From Candidatus Borrarchaeum weybense (lineage in GTDB: Archaea; Asgardarchaeota; Sifarchaeia; Borrarchaeales; Borrarchaeaceae): a DNA stretch of 64,000 nt. The notes below the pieces were generated by a model. It saw nothing but the letters and a program-made list of their open reading frames with translations. It was not told the origin of the DNA and ran no database searches. How positions within the stretch are numbered: position 1 is the stretch's first letter; the number at the start of each line of letters is the position of its first letter. Below, in pieces: positions 1 through 8,308 of the stretch. The stretch covers positions 124,001-188,000 of the forward strand of contig JAHQJS010000007.1 of NCBI GenBank assembly GCA_019057385.1. Reading direction: 5' to 3'. The translations under genes and the position numbers were made by a program.

Positions 1-2
1 AT

Positions 3-158
3 ATTATCAAAAAAGCAAAGTTAAAGCCATATTCTGACATCCAGTCAGCTGTGAATGACGCAATTCAATTGATAAAGGTAAAGGGCAAACAGCCGAGAAT
101 TGTGATAATGCCATCAGGGAGTCTTACCATCCCATACCTAAATCTAAACAAAAAATAA
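3..158 (+). CDS. C-terminal end of an upstream gene, possibly LarA/DUF2088-like (5' partial)
   Basis: The reading frame is open from the window edge to a TAA at 156-158 and gives about 51 residues. The tail contains YSDIQSAVNDAIQLIKVKG and then a strand ending in MPSGSLTIP. This resembles the C-terminus of LarA-type (nickel-pincer lactate racemase, DUF2088) proteins, where a helix is followed by a strand and a short Gly/Thr/Pro motif. The match is short and from memory, so the family is tentative; that a gene ends here is more certain. It runs convergent to the glutamate synthase-like gene, with the IS-like element between them. Confidence 0.45.
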   Translation: MIKKAKLKPYSDIQSAVNDAIQLIKVKGKQPRIVIMPSGSLTIPYLNLNKK

Positions 159-227
159 GGTTAAAAAAAGTGTTTTCGGAATGAGGACATGATGTTTTTT
201 AATACTCATATAGGTATTTCATTATTA

Positions 228-618
228 TTACCTCAAGGAGACCCCCCAACTTGTTGGGGGGAGGAATTGAGGTCGAGCGTTGCTCACACAACCCTTTCTG
301 CGGAGACAGGGGTTGGTGTACCCAACCTCGGGTGGTGTTTTAATGACGGGTACTCGCAAGTCCCGCCGCTCCCAACACCAAGGGAGTAGGTTCTCTTCGC
401 CAAAGTTATCAGTCAGTACTATACGATGATCACTGAGAGTTTCCTCTCTGTTTAAACCACCGTTTACAGAGCAAGGGACTAGAGAAGCATCCCTTGGTGT
501 GTTCTTTAACTCTCCTGATAACGTAGATACCGCCATATATATGACCTCTCTTAGGCTAATCAACCAATTACTCTCGCTCCTCACGGAACAAGCCCCCTTA
601 CTTGGTAGGGGGTGATTG
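228..618 (-). mobile_element. Miniature IS200/IS605-like element with terminal hairpins and possible omega-RNA-like right end
   Basis: Read on the minus strand, the element starts with a C5/G5 hairpin (plus positions 593-612) followed by GGGCTTGTTCCGTGAG. It ends with a perfect 9-bp hairpin (242-261, arms CCCCCCAAC and GTTGGGGGG) preceded by TCAATTCCTCC and followed by TCTCCTTGAGG. Subterminal hairpins and this right-end layout are, as I recall them, typical of archaeal IS200/IS605 transposons, whose right end doubles as the TnpB guide RNA. The GC-rich inner part (about 262-400) is full of short inverted repeats, as in an omega RNA scaffold. No TnpA or TnpB coding sequence remains; a 118-codon open frame inside has no recognisable domain. 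It looks like a deletion derivative or MITE. Confidence 0.55.
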
Positions 619-623
619 ACTGA

Positions 624-3029
624 TCAGTGGTATTCAGGTTGGTATGATATAGGGTGTATTGGCAATCCACTAATTTGCGAAGCTTCTAGCGTTACAGGTG
701 AAAGATATGATTTTGCAAAGCCTCTAACTTCAGCCAAAGTGTATTTTCTGGTAGTTGAGAGTAATTGTCTGCCCTCAGTATCCAAAGCGTGGATATAATT
801 TACAATGCCGTCTGCTCCTTTGTATCGAGCAACTCCACAGAATGAACTTGCCATTGCAATACCATCTGCACCTAGGATTATTGCCTTTACGAGATGATCT
901 GATCTTACAAGTCCTCCTGCGATAACAAATGATGATTTATATTGTCGTTCACGGCAAAGATCTAAAAGTATTTTATAACCACCTACAAGACATTGGAGCG
1001 TTGAAAGACCAACTTCATTCATAACCAAACGCGGAGACATTCCAGTTCCGCCTTCTGAGCCGTCAATGGTTACGCATGCTACCTTCATTTCACTACACAC
1101 TTTAAAAGTGGCTGCGAGATCTGTATAGTCATAGGCACCAGTCTTAAAGAATACCCGTTTGTATCCAAGATCATCATAGAGTTCTTTAAATTTGTCTCTG
1201 AGTTCATCCATATGTAAAGCGATAATACCAGGGGCTGAGTGCCTTTCGTAGCCTTCTGGCCCGGCTGGAGCAATATCTGGATCAGGAAATAGAATATAGC
1301 CCTTTCCTTTAAGCATGCGGGCTTTGTTTCTATCAAAAATTCTGACTTCGCCTCCCATACCGGGTTTTGCTCCTTGACCTCCTTTTAATTCAAATCCCAA
1401 TGCATCATTGACGAATTTTGAGCCGTATTGTTCGCGTGCATGATCAATTACAATTGCTGGTACACCTGCGATCCAGTCTTCAATGTTTGCCTGAACTACC
1501 AGCCCTCCATGTTTAGAGTCCCAATGTTGTCCAAATTCATCAATTTCCTCGATTAATCTTGCTTTTCCGTGCATATTAAGCACATTTTCACCAATTGTCC
1601 TGATTATTCCACCGCGGGCTGCACCTTCTGAAAGTTCAGCTGAAACCCTGTCTGCGACCTTAGTAGAGCCTACTGCTGCAATTATTACTGGAATTTTACA
1701 TTTAATTCCACCAAGAATTTCAAAGAGACTTGCATCTTGGTATATAGGTTCCCTACCAAGTTCTAACTTTTTCTTATAGCCTCCCCTCCATCTAGGCTTG
1801 ATTTGGAAGTCATCGATTGACGGCAATCGCTTTACCGAGCCGAAAGTCGCCCTGCCAAACTTCACCCTGGGATCAATATCCCCACAATAGTCAGCAGCAC
1901 CGGTATCAGCATAATATCCGATAATACATTCACCACAACCAGAGCATACCTCACACATTCCACTCGATCGTTTGGTCCTTGTATCTCCTTGATTTAATGG
2001 CATTGAAGGAAACATAGCGTAATAATCAAGCATAGAAAGTAGCGGTTCTCTTGAAAGTCTTTTCTTATCAGATAACGTCTTAATTTGCTTTATATTTGCT
2101 GATTCCTCAATTATTTCATCTAATACATTAAAAAGACGCTCTCCAGTAGAGTTTCTGATAATGACAGTACTATAAAGTGATTTACTCCCGACCGAACCTA
2201 CCGACACGTCCGCCAGCGATGCTGTGAAATCCTGGCATATTTTACAATAATTATTGATGGCTAAGTTCAACGATAAATCCTCTAAGTCCATCTCAGAGGT
2301 TGAACCGTCATTCTTTCTGTATTCTAATTTCCCTTTCTTGATTTGCATAGCCTGTATTTCTGAAGGCAAGCCAAGGACTCCTGGATTACCGAAAATTCGA
2401 TTATAGAGAAAAGATTCCATACAGAAAAGACCCACAACACCATGAAGGCTTTTCGAATTGAAAATCTCACCATTTTGGAGTTGTAGTTTGCGAACGGCTC
2501 TTAAATGACACGGTAGACCGACAAAAAGGACCTTATCATAAAGTTTGGTGGCTTCAATTAAGCTCGGGATTGGTGTACTTGTCGTATATTTAGAGCCAGC
2601 AAAATCTACTACAGTGTTATCTTCTGTTACTATTTCTGTAATTGGGTGCCAGAAAGAATCTCTTTTTGTTAATACTGCAGCATCTATAACTCCTTTTGAA
2701 AGAAGCTCTTCGACTAATTTGGTTATAATACCGCCATCTTGAGCAAACTCGGGGCGCTTGTTCAATCTAACCGATCGGATTTTCATTATTGGCCCAATTT
2801 CTGTTTGATCTGCTTTTTGAAAAAGACTTCCTATATTCTCGTATCCTATATTAATCTGAGGACACATTGTGAAACAATGACCACATCCTGTACAATCATC
2901 TAAGTCTTCTACATACGGAACTCCGCTATCTATCTGAACTATACTACAAACTGCAGCACATGTGCCACATTGAGTGCAGAATCCACGGTCAATTACCAAA
3001 TTTTTCAGATCTTCGAAATAAAAAGTCAT
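624..3029 (-). CDS. FrhB-glutamate synthase fusion (FMN/Fe-S, possibly F420H2-dependent glutamate synthase)
   Basis: 801 residues. Two ferredoxin motifs stand at the N-terminus (Cys18/21/24/28 and Cys46/49/52/56). An FrhB/FdhB-type domain, the F420-, flavin- and Fe-S-binding fold, follows to about residue 330. A Cys-rich linker comes next (CEVCSGCGEC, about 345-360). The rest, from about 420, is the FMN TIM-barrel of glutamate synthase (GltB domain 2), with the landmark LKGGQGAKPGMGGEV and the glycine-rich VTIDGSEGGTGMSPR stretch. There is no glutaminase domain. The expected reaction is 2-oxoglutarate plus glutamine or ammonia to glutamate, with electrons from F420H2 or ferredoxin through the FrhB part. 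An N-methylglutamate-synthase-like role is possible given the methylamine genes. Start ATG follows GGGGAG. Ends in TGA; next to glutamate dehydrogenase on the same strand. Confidence 0.8.
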   Translation of the reverse strand: MTFYFEDLKNLVIDRGFCTQCGTCAAVCSIVQIDSGVPYVEDLDDCTGCGHCFTMCPQINIGYENIGSLFQKADQTEIGPIMKIRSVRLNKRPEFAQDGGIITKLVEELLSKGVIDAAVLTKRDSFWHPITEIVTEDNTVVDFAGSKYTTSTPIPSLIEATKLYDKVLFVGLPCHLRAVRKLQLQNGEIFNSKSLHGVVGLFCMESFLYNRIFGNPGVLGLPSEIQAMQIKKGKLEYRKNDGSTSEMDLEDLSLNLAINNYCKICQDFTASLADVSVGSVGSKSLYSTVIIRNSTGERLFNVLDEIIEESANIKQIKTLSDKKRLSREPLLSMLDYYAMFPSMPLNQGDTRTKRSSGMCEVCSGCGECIIGYYADTGAADYCGDIDPRVKFGRATFGSVKRLPSIDDFQIKPRWRGGYKKKLELGREPIYQDASLFEILGGIKCKIPVIIAAVGSTKVADRVSAELSEGAARGGIIRTIGENVLNMHGKARLIEEIDEFGQHWDSKHGGLVVQANIEDWIAGVPAIVIDHAREQYGSKFVNDALGFELKGGQGAKPGMGGEVRIFDRNKARMLKGKGYILFPDPDIAPAGPEGYERHSAPGIIALHMDELRDKFKELYDDLGYKRVFFKTGAYDYTDLAATFKVCSEMKVACVTIDGSEGGTGMSPRLVMNEVGLSTLQCLVGGYKILLDLCRERQYKSSFVIAGGLVRSDHLVKAIILGADGIAMASSFCGVARYKGADGIVNYIHALDTEGRQLLSTTRKYTLAEVRGFAKSYLSPVTLEASQISGLPIHPISYQPEYH

Positions 3030-3189
3030 GAAGATTTCTCCCCTTTCCCTATTATCATAATGATTACGGGTGTACTGTTGTACAGTATTTACATTTGTAA
3101 AAAAAGTATAAAAATCTTTTTAGTCGATTTCGCACTTCAAACATTGAAGAAAAAAAAGAAAAGTACTGAATCTTGCCTTTAAACTAAGA

Positions 3190-3212
3190 AATTTTACTTA
3201 AGGTAATTTTTT
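3190..3212 (-). promoter_or_regulatory. Near-palindrome TTACCTTAAGTAA, possible promoter upstream of the glutamate synthase-like gene
   Basis: On the minus strand this reads AAATTACCTTAAGTAAAA. It is an archaeal TATA-like box with an A-rich BRE-like flank, and closely matches the motifs before phzF (20780) and pylB (13271). It lies about 165 bases before the start codon, in the 293-base gap to the glutamate dehydrogenase gene. I see no other gene in this gap. Confidence 0.3.
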
Positions 3213-3322
3213 TCAACCAAAAAATTCTTATGGTGTATATAATTCGCTTTTCTTACAGCAACAAACTGTGCATTCAAATCGTTTTGCAAAGATTTTAAAA
3301 AAAAAGAAAAGGTGATTATATC

Positions 3323-4576
3323 TTAGGGAAAGAGCCCTCTCGTCTTAATTGCATCAGCAACACGATCTATTGCAAAAACTTGTGAAGCAGTTCTCATACT
3401 AATCTCTTTTTCTTTAGAAACTTTTAAGGCATCTCTAAATCCTTGTTGCATAATTTTTTCCAGGCGTGTCAACACTTCCTCTTCAGTCCATAGCCAACCA
3501 GTCAGACTCTGACTCCACTCGAAGTAACTGACGGTGACGCCTCCAGCATTGGCTAGAATATCCGGAACTAGAAAAACATCGCGATCATATAATATTTTAT
3601 CTGCTTCTGAACTGGTAGGACCGTTTGCTATTTCTATGACGATTTTTGCATTTATATTTGTAGCATTTTCCTTTGTTATTACATTTTCAAGGGCTGCTGG
3701 CATTAATACATCGCATTCAAGTTCTAAGAGTTCAGAATTGGAAATTGTTTCGCATCCCTCACAATCGACAACCGATCCAGTTTTCTGTTTGTGTTCCATA
3801 ACTTTGTTTGGATTAAAGCCTTCTTTGTTATATACCGCTCCCTTAGAGTCGGAGACAGCAATGACTTTACTACCTATCTCATGCAAAAAAAATGCTGCTA
3901 CTGATCCTGCATTTCCGAATCCTTGGATTGCACATGTTACATTACTTGGAGACATATTAAAATGCTTCAGCGCTTCAAATAAAACGAATGTTGCGCCACG
4001 TCCGGTGGCGATATTTCGTCCTAAAGAGCCTCCTATATTCAGTGGCTTGCCAGTAACAACTCCTGGGACGCTGTATCCTTTCATCATGCTGTAGGTGTCC
4101 ATTATCCAGGCCATTTCCCGAGAACCCGTGTATACATCGGGTGCTGGAATGTCCTGTTCTGGACCTATAATTGGGAGAATCCCTACTGTATATCGCCGCG
4201 TCATGCGTCTGAGTTCATTTTCAGACATTTCCTTTGGATTGCAAACTACTCCTCCTTTCCCCCCTCCGAAGGGTATACCGACTAGAGCGCATTTCCATGT
4301 CATTAACATGCTCAAAGCAATTACTTCATCAAGTGATACATTTGGATGATATCGTATGCCACCTTTTGCTGGTCCTCTCGCAGTTGAATATTGAGATCTA
4401 TATCCTGTGAATACTTCAGTTGTTCCATCATCCAAACAAATCGGTACAGAAACTGTCAATACACGTTCTGGTTTTTTCAGCATTTTGTGAATTGACGGAT
4501 CAAGTTCCAAGACTTTTGAGGCATTATCTAATTGAGTTAATGAATTTTCAAAAAAGCTTAGAGTTTTTTCAGGCAT
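3323..4576 (-). CDS. gdhA: Glutamate dehydrogenase
   Basis: 417 residues, the usual length for the hexameric Glu/Leu/Phe/Val dehydrogenase family. It catalyses reversible oxidative deamination of glutamate to 2-oxoglutarate and ammonia in the cytoplasm. Visible landmarks are GPAKGGIRYHPNV, the substrate-site lysine region MTWKCALVGIPFGGGKGG, the catalytic PAPDV segment, and the dinucleotide-binding loop GFGNAGSVAA (about residue 215-225). The last is followed by VSDSKG, which fits NAD(H) or dual use. Start ATG follows GGGTGAG. It sits between the glutamate synthase-like gene and a class III aminotransferase on the same strand, forming a glutamate-centred cluster. Ends in TAA. Confidence 0.93.
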   Translation of the reverse strand: MPEKTLSFFENSLTQLDNASKVLELDPSIHKMLKKPERVLTVSVPICLDDGTTEVFTGYRSQYSTARGPAKGGIRYHPNVSLDEVIALSMLMTWKCALVGIPFGGGKGGVVCNPKEMSENELRRMTRRYTVGILPIIGPEQDIPAPDVYTGSREMAWIMDTYSMMKGYSVPGVVTGKPLNIGGSLGRNIATGRGATFVLFEALKHFNMSPSNVTCAIQGFGNAGSVAAFFLHEIGSKVIAVSDSKGAVYNKEGFNPNKVMEHKQKTGSVVDCEGCETISNSELLELECDVLMPAALENVITKENATNINAKIVIEIANGPTSSEADKILYDRDVFLVPDILANAGGVTVSYFEWSQSLTGWLWTEEEVLTRLEKIMQQGFRDALKVSKEKEISMRTASQVFAIDRVADAIKTRGLFP

Positions 4577-4729
4577 GTTCTCACCCTATTTAATCAATAA
4601 GACAGTAAAATGATTGATTTCACTTCTAATACAAAAGTATTTTGTTATGGGATGATTGATTTTCAAAAAAAACTATGAATTGAACTTCAAATAGTAATAA
4701 AAGAGAAAAAAAGAGAAAAAAAGTTAGTA

Positions 4730-6085
4730 TTACCAGCCAGCGAATCTCGCAATTTTTTCATCAGATATTTTGCCTTCTTCAACGTCCTTAATAGACTGGT
4801 TAATTATATCAACTGCTTTGTCACAATGTTCTTTGTTAATTATAAGCGGAGGTGTGATCTCTATTGTATTTGAGTGAACACCCACGTAGATTAAAATTAA
4901 TCCAAGTTCCCATGCTCGATACATGACTTTAGCGCATTCTAATGAAGCTGGTTCTTTTGTTTTTTGATCTCTAACTAACTCGACACCAATAATCAATCCT
5001 TTTCCACGAACGTCTCCAATCAAACTACGTTCTTCTTGAATTTCACTTAGTCTTTTAATCAGATAATCTCCCATTTCTGCTGCATTCTGTGCGAGATTTT
5101 CTTCTTTAATGACTTCCAAAGTAGCAAGAGAAGCTGCTACTGACACAGGATGTCCACCTGTAGTCAAGAGATGTCCTGCAACCAAAGAATCTAATATTTC
5201 TGACGGAGCAACACATGCGCTTAATGGCATCCCGTTTGCCATAGGTTTGGCCATTGTTATAATATCTGGTTCGATATCAAAGCATTCAATGCCAAACATC
5301 TTTCCAGTTCTACCAAATCCATGTTTTACTTCATCAACTGCGAATAAAATACTGTGTTTCTCACAGAGTTCTTTAAGTCCTTTCAGGAATTCGGGTGGAG
5401 GAGGAATATCACCACCGTCAGATTGGATTGGTTCGATTAGTAGGCATGATGTGTCTTCGGGTGGACAAATCGTTGTCATTACCTGATTTTCTATGAAATC
5501 AACACATTGAAGACCACATGCTGGGCATTCAAGATCTTTTCCGAAAGGGCATCTGTAGCAATAGGCATAAGGAACTTTGACGACATTTGGTAAGCCTACG
5601 ATCTCTGTTTGAGCAGTGTGCCCAGATAAAGTATAAGCGCCCATGGTTTGTCCGTGATAAGCCGCCATAAAACTCATAATGCGTCTTCTTTTTGTAGCAT
5701 ATGGGACTAGTTTATAAATGGTTTCATTCGCGTCAGAACCAGATAACCCGAACCAGACTTTTTTTGCCCAGTCACCAGGCGTGATCTGGATCAATTTTTC
5801 CGCTAATTCGACTACCACTGGATTACTATGCAAAGTAAAGCAATGATGACTTAGTTTTTCGACCTGATCTTGGACTGCTTTTACTATTTTTGGATGTCTG
5901 TAGCCGGCTATAGCAACTGCAGCGCCTGCATTGAAGTCTAAATATTCATTCCCATCAGAGTCGTATAAATACACACCTTTTCCTGATTCAATGGAAAGTG
6001 GATAAAACCGAATATGAATTGAAGATCCAATGACCTTTTCATCTCTATCAATCACGTCAAAAGATTTTGTAACATTTTTTTCCAT
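4730..6085 (-). CDS. Class III (GabT/ornithine-type) aminotransferase, paralog 1
   Basis: About 451 residues; a PLP-dependent fold-type I aminotransferase of the 4-aminobutyrate/acetylornithine group. Seen: SGSDANE (phosphate-binding region), AYHGQTMGA, the cofactor Asp in LFAVDEVKHGFGRTG, and the Schiff-base Lys in MAKPMANGMPLS. An archaeal-type Cys-rich insert (YAYCYRCPFG then CPACGLQC) follows residue 180; the two paralogs at 22360 and 23893 carry equivalent inserts. Substrate cannot be read from sequence: GABA, other omega-amino acids, or racemase-type activity on branched amino acids are known in this family. The first ATG with a well-placed AGGTGA is at 6085; a GTG nine bases upstream lies inside that ribosome site. 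Confidence 0.85.
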   Translation of the reverse strand: MEKNVTKSFDVIDRDEKVIGSSIHIRFYPLSIESGKGVYLYDSDGNEYLDFNAGAAVAIAGYRHPKIVKAVQDQVEKLSHHCFTLHSNPVVVELAEKLIQITPGDWAKKVWFGLSGSDANETIYKLVPYATKRRRIMSFMAAYHGQTMGAYTLSGHTAQTEIVGLPNVVKVPYAYCYRCPFGKDLECPACGLQCVDFIENQVMTTICPPEDTSCLLIEPIQSDGGDIPPPPEFLKGLKELCEKHSILFAVDEVKHGFGRTGKMFGIECFDIEPDIITMAKPMANGMPLSACVAPSEILDSLVAGHLLTTGGHPVSVAASLATLEVIKEENLAQNAAEMGDYLIKRLSEIQEERSLIGDVRGKGLIIGVELVRDQKTKEPASLECAKVMYRAWELGLILIYVGVHSNTIEITPPLIINKEHCDKAVDIINQSIKDVEEGKISDEKIARFAGW

Positions 6086-6359
6086 TGTATTCACCTAAAT
6101 CTCTTCAATATCCATTGGAAATACTCATCTATTTATTCCCTATATAAAAAACTATGGCTTCCCATGTGTTCTCAGAAACGTGATATTGTTTTCTATTTGC
6201 AACTTAAAGGGTTAAACTTAAATTTCATTAATACTGTTTGATTTCAATACTTTGTATTCTACAACAATTGAAGATGCAAAAATTTTATTGATGTTAACTG
6301 AAATCCTCTCTAAGAAGCAAAAAGTAGTAGTTTTGTGTTGAGAACAGGTGACATTTCGT

Positions 6360-7160
6360 ATGAGCGGCGAAAATCTTATTGATGATGAAAAATTTATGCA
6401 AGAAGCATTTAGAATTATAGAAATTGCTGAAGAGCGTGATATAATCTTAAGGTTGCTAGGTTCGATCGCCTTTCGTATTCATTGTCCTAAGTATGCACCT
6501 CTACTGCATCACGGAGCTGAGGTCCACCGATCAATTACAGATATCGACTATATGGCTTATAACAAACACAAAACCCCTATACGAAAGTTAATGTACGACC
6601 TAAGATTTCGTGAGATTTTTGCAGATCCAATCGTCAGTCGGATAGTTTTTCAAAGTCCAAAATACAAGAATTTAAAAGTCGATTTTTTTCTTGAAAGACT
6701 CCGTTTCTGTCACATAATTGACTTTGATAGGAAGAAAAAACGCTTGGAAATTGATAAACCCACCATTCCCTTAGAAGAAATGCTGTTGGAAAAAATGCAA
6801 ATAGTTGAGATCAATGAGAAGGATATCAAAGATACGATTATGCTTGTATGTGAACACGATATCGAAGATGATGCAGAAAAAAATACAGAAATTATTGATG
6901 GAGGTTTTATTGCTAGGATACTGGCTGACGATTGGGGATTTTGGTATACTGTTACAACAAATCTAAATAAAACTAAAGTATGGGTACCAAAATACAGTAA
7001 TGCACTATCAGAAGAAGATCAATCTTTTGCGATAGATAGAATTAATGAACTTTTAGAGCGAATTGATCTGGAAGAAAAGACCAAAAGATGGCAAAAACGC
7101 GCAAAAACTGGCACAAAAAAACGATGGTACGAAGAAGTCCAAAGTTTAGATGTTGATTAG
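6360..7160 (+). CDS. Nucleotidyltransferase-fold protein of unknown function
   Basis: 266 residues. The N-terminal half has the minimal nucleotidyltransferase pattern: LLGSIAFRIH (Gly-Ser helix), then SITDIDYMAY (D-x-D pair) and a third acidic strand, LKVDFFLER. The C-terminal third is highly charged and probably helical. Similar short proteins are often annotated as AbiEii-like or 'nucleotidyltransferase family', but I see no partner antitoxin. The real target is unknown. ATG at 6360 is preferred over an in-frame GTG at 6348 because that GTG is part of the AGGTGA ribosome site. Ends in TAG; reading through would add about 46 residues overlapping the convergent neighbour. Confidence 0.65.
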   Translation: MSGENLIDDEKFMQEAFRIIEIAEERDIILRLLGSIAFRIHCPKYAPLLHHGAEVHRSITDIDYMAYNKHKTPIRKLMYDLRFREIFADPIVSRIVFQSPKYKNLKVDFFLERLRFCHIIDFDRKKKRLEIDKPTIPLEEMLLEKMQIVEINEKDIKDTIMLVCEHDIEDDAEKNTEIIDGGFIARILADDWGFWYTVTTNLNKTKVWVPKYSNALSEEDQSFAIDRINELLERIDLEEKTKRWQKRAKTGTKKRWYEEVQSLDVD

Positions 7161-7168
7161 AATTCTTA

Positions 7169-8128
7169 TTATCCCTCTGAAAACATCCATTTGCATTTTT
7201 TGGGTTTTTTATCTAGAACTAAGATTACTCCGCGAACAACTCCTTCTCCATACTCACTGCCAGGGTTCAAGCAGATAGTTCTTCCGATACGTGTATATCC
7301 CTTGCTTTCGTGAATATGACCATGTAAACCGTATAAAGGTTGGTATTTCTCAATAGCGGCGCGTACTGCTTTGCATCCTACAGGAATCATTTCTGGCTCG
7401 CCTCCTGCTGTCAATACAGGTTTCATGTTTTTATCTAAGAGAGGCGCATAGTCAATGACGGCGTCAAAAGGCGGGCAATGAAAATTGAAAATACAGTTTT
7501 CCATATCATTAACATGTGAAGTCATAGCTTCAATTTTCTGTTCAATTTCTTCTTCTGGAACATCACGTTCACAATGCCACGGAGTAATATTTGCAAATCC
7601 AGTGGAAATCATTTCGTGATATTCGTCTATCTGAATGTTCTTACCTTCTGGAACAATTATTATATCTGATTTCTTCAAAATATCGTCAATAAAATAAGCA
7701 TCATCGTTACCAGGGTTTATGATACACTTGATATTTGTTCCAGCTAATCGTTCTTCAGTTAACACAACCCATTCTTCTAAACGTGCACGAATAAGTTTCT
7801 CAAATAATTCTTTAATTTTGGATCTGTCTTGTCTGAATTCGGATAGTTCATTTTCATTCGTATAATAAAAGTAGGCTCCAATTAGTTTGATATTTTTTTC
7901 TAAGGCTTCAAGTTCCTCTTTAGTTTTCAAAACAAGATCTGAACCTAAATATTCTGCCTCGTGTGAGCCATCATCTTGTTCAACTATCGGAATGATCATT
8001 TTTCCTGTAATATCTCCTCCTAGAACAAGGACATCGGCCTTATACGCCTTTCCAGCATTAATAAACTTACGAAAACAAACGTCACTTCCATGAATATCAG
8101 TTGTGAAAAAGAGTTGAGTTTTTGCCAT
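7169..8128 (-). CDS. Calcineurin-like metallophosphoesterase, paralog 1
   Basis: 319 residues with the whole two-metal signature of the family: TTDIHGSD at the N-terminus, LGGDITGK, NPGNDDA, FHCPP and LHGHIHES near the C-terminus, followed by NPGSEYGEG. Such proteins hydrolyse phosphomono- or diesters with Mn or Fe; the substrate cannot be told. An insert of about 60 residues after the GGD motif is shared with the paralog at 32546-33523, so the two form a subfamily. Convergent with the nucleotidyltransferase-like gene, only 8 bases apart. Confidence 0.85.
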   Translation of the reverse strand: MAKTQLFFTTDIHGSDVCFRKFINAGKAYKADVLVLGGDITGKMIIPIVEQDDGSHEAEYLGSDLVLKTKEELEALEKNIKLIGAYFYYTNENELSEFRQDRSKIKELFEKLIRARLEEWVVLTEERLAGTNIKCIINPGNDDAYFIDDILKKSDIIIVPEGKNIQIDEYHEMISTGFANITPWHCERDVPEEEIEQKIEAMTSHVNDMENCIFNFHCPPFDAVIDYAPLLDKNMKPVLTAGGEPEMIPVGCKAVRAAIEKYQPLYGLHGHIHESKGYTRIGRTICLNPGSEYGEGVVRGVILVLDKKPKKCKWMFSEG

Positions 8129-8308
8129 TTTGGTTCTACATCCAAATTTCGCTCAGTGCTAATCGTTCTAGTATAGACAGGATGTCGTAGTAGTAAAAAA
8201 CGAACACAATAAAACTCTTTTGGTTAAGAAAAATAGTTTTTTTTAATTCTTGTTATAAGAAAAAGAAAAAAGGGGTAAGAAGGTAGAGCATTGTTGAAAT
8301 TGTTGAGT

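Noticed and set aside
228-618. RNase P RNA or SRP RNA
   Set aside because: The region is GC-rich and structured, but the conserved RNase P P4 strands and the SRP helix 8 motif are absent in both orientations; the end hairpins fit an IS200/IS605-type element better.
3534-4349. Long plus-strand ORFs opposite glutamate dehydrogenase
   Set aside because: Antisense shadows of gdhA; no ribosome site or domain.
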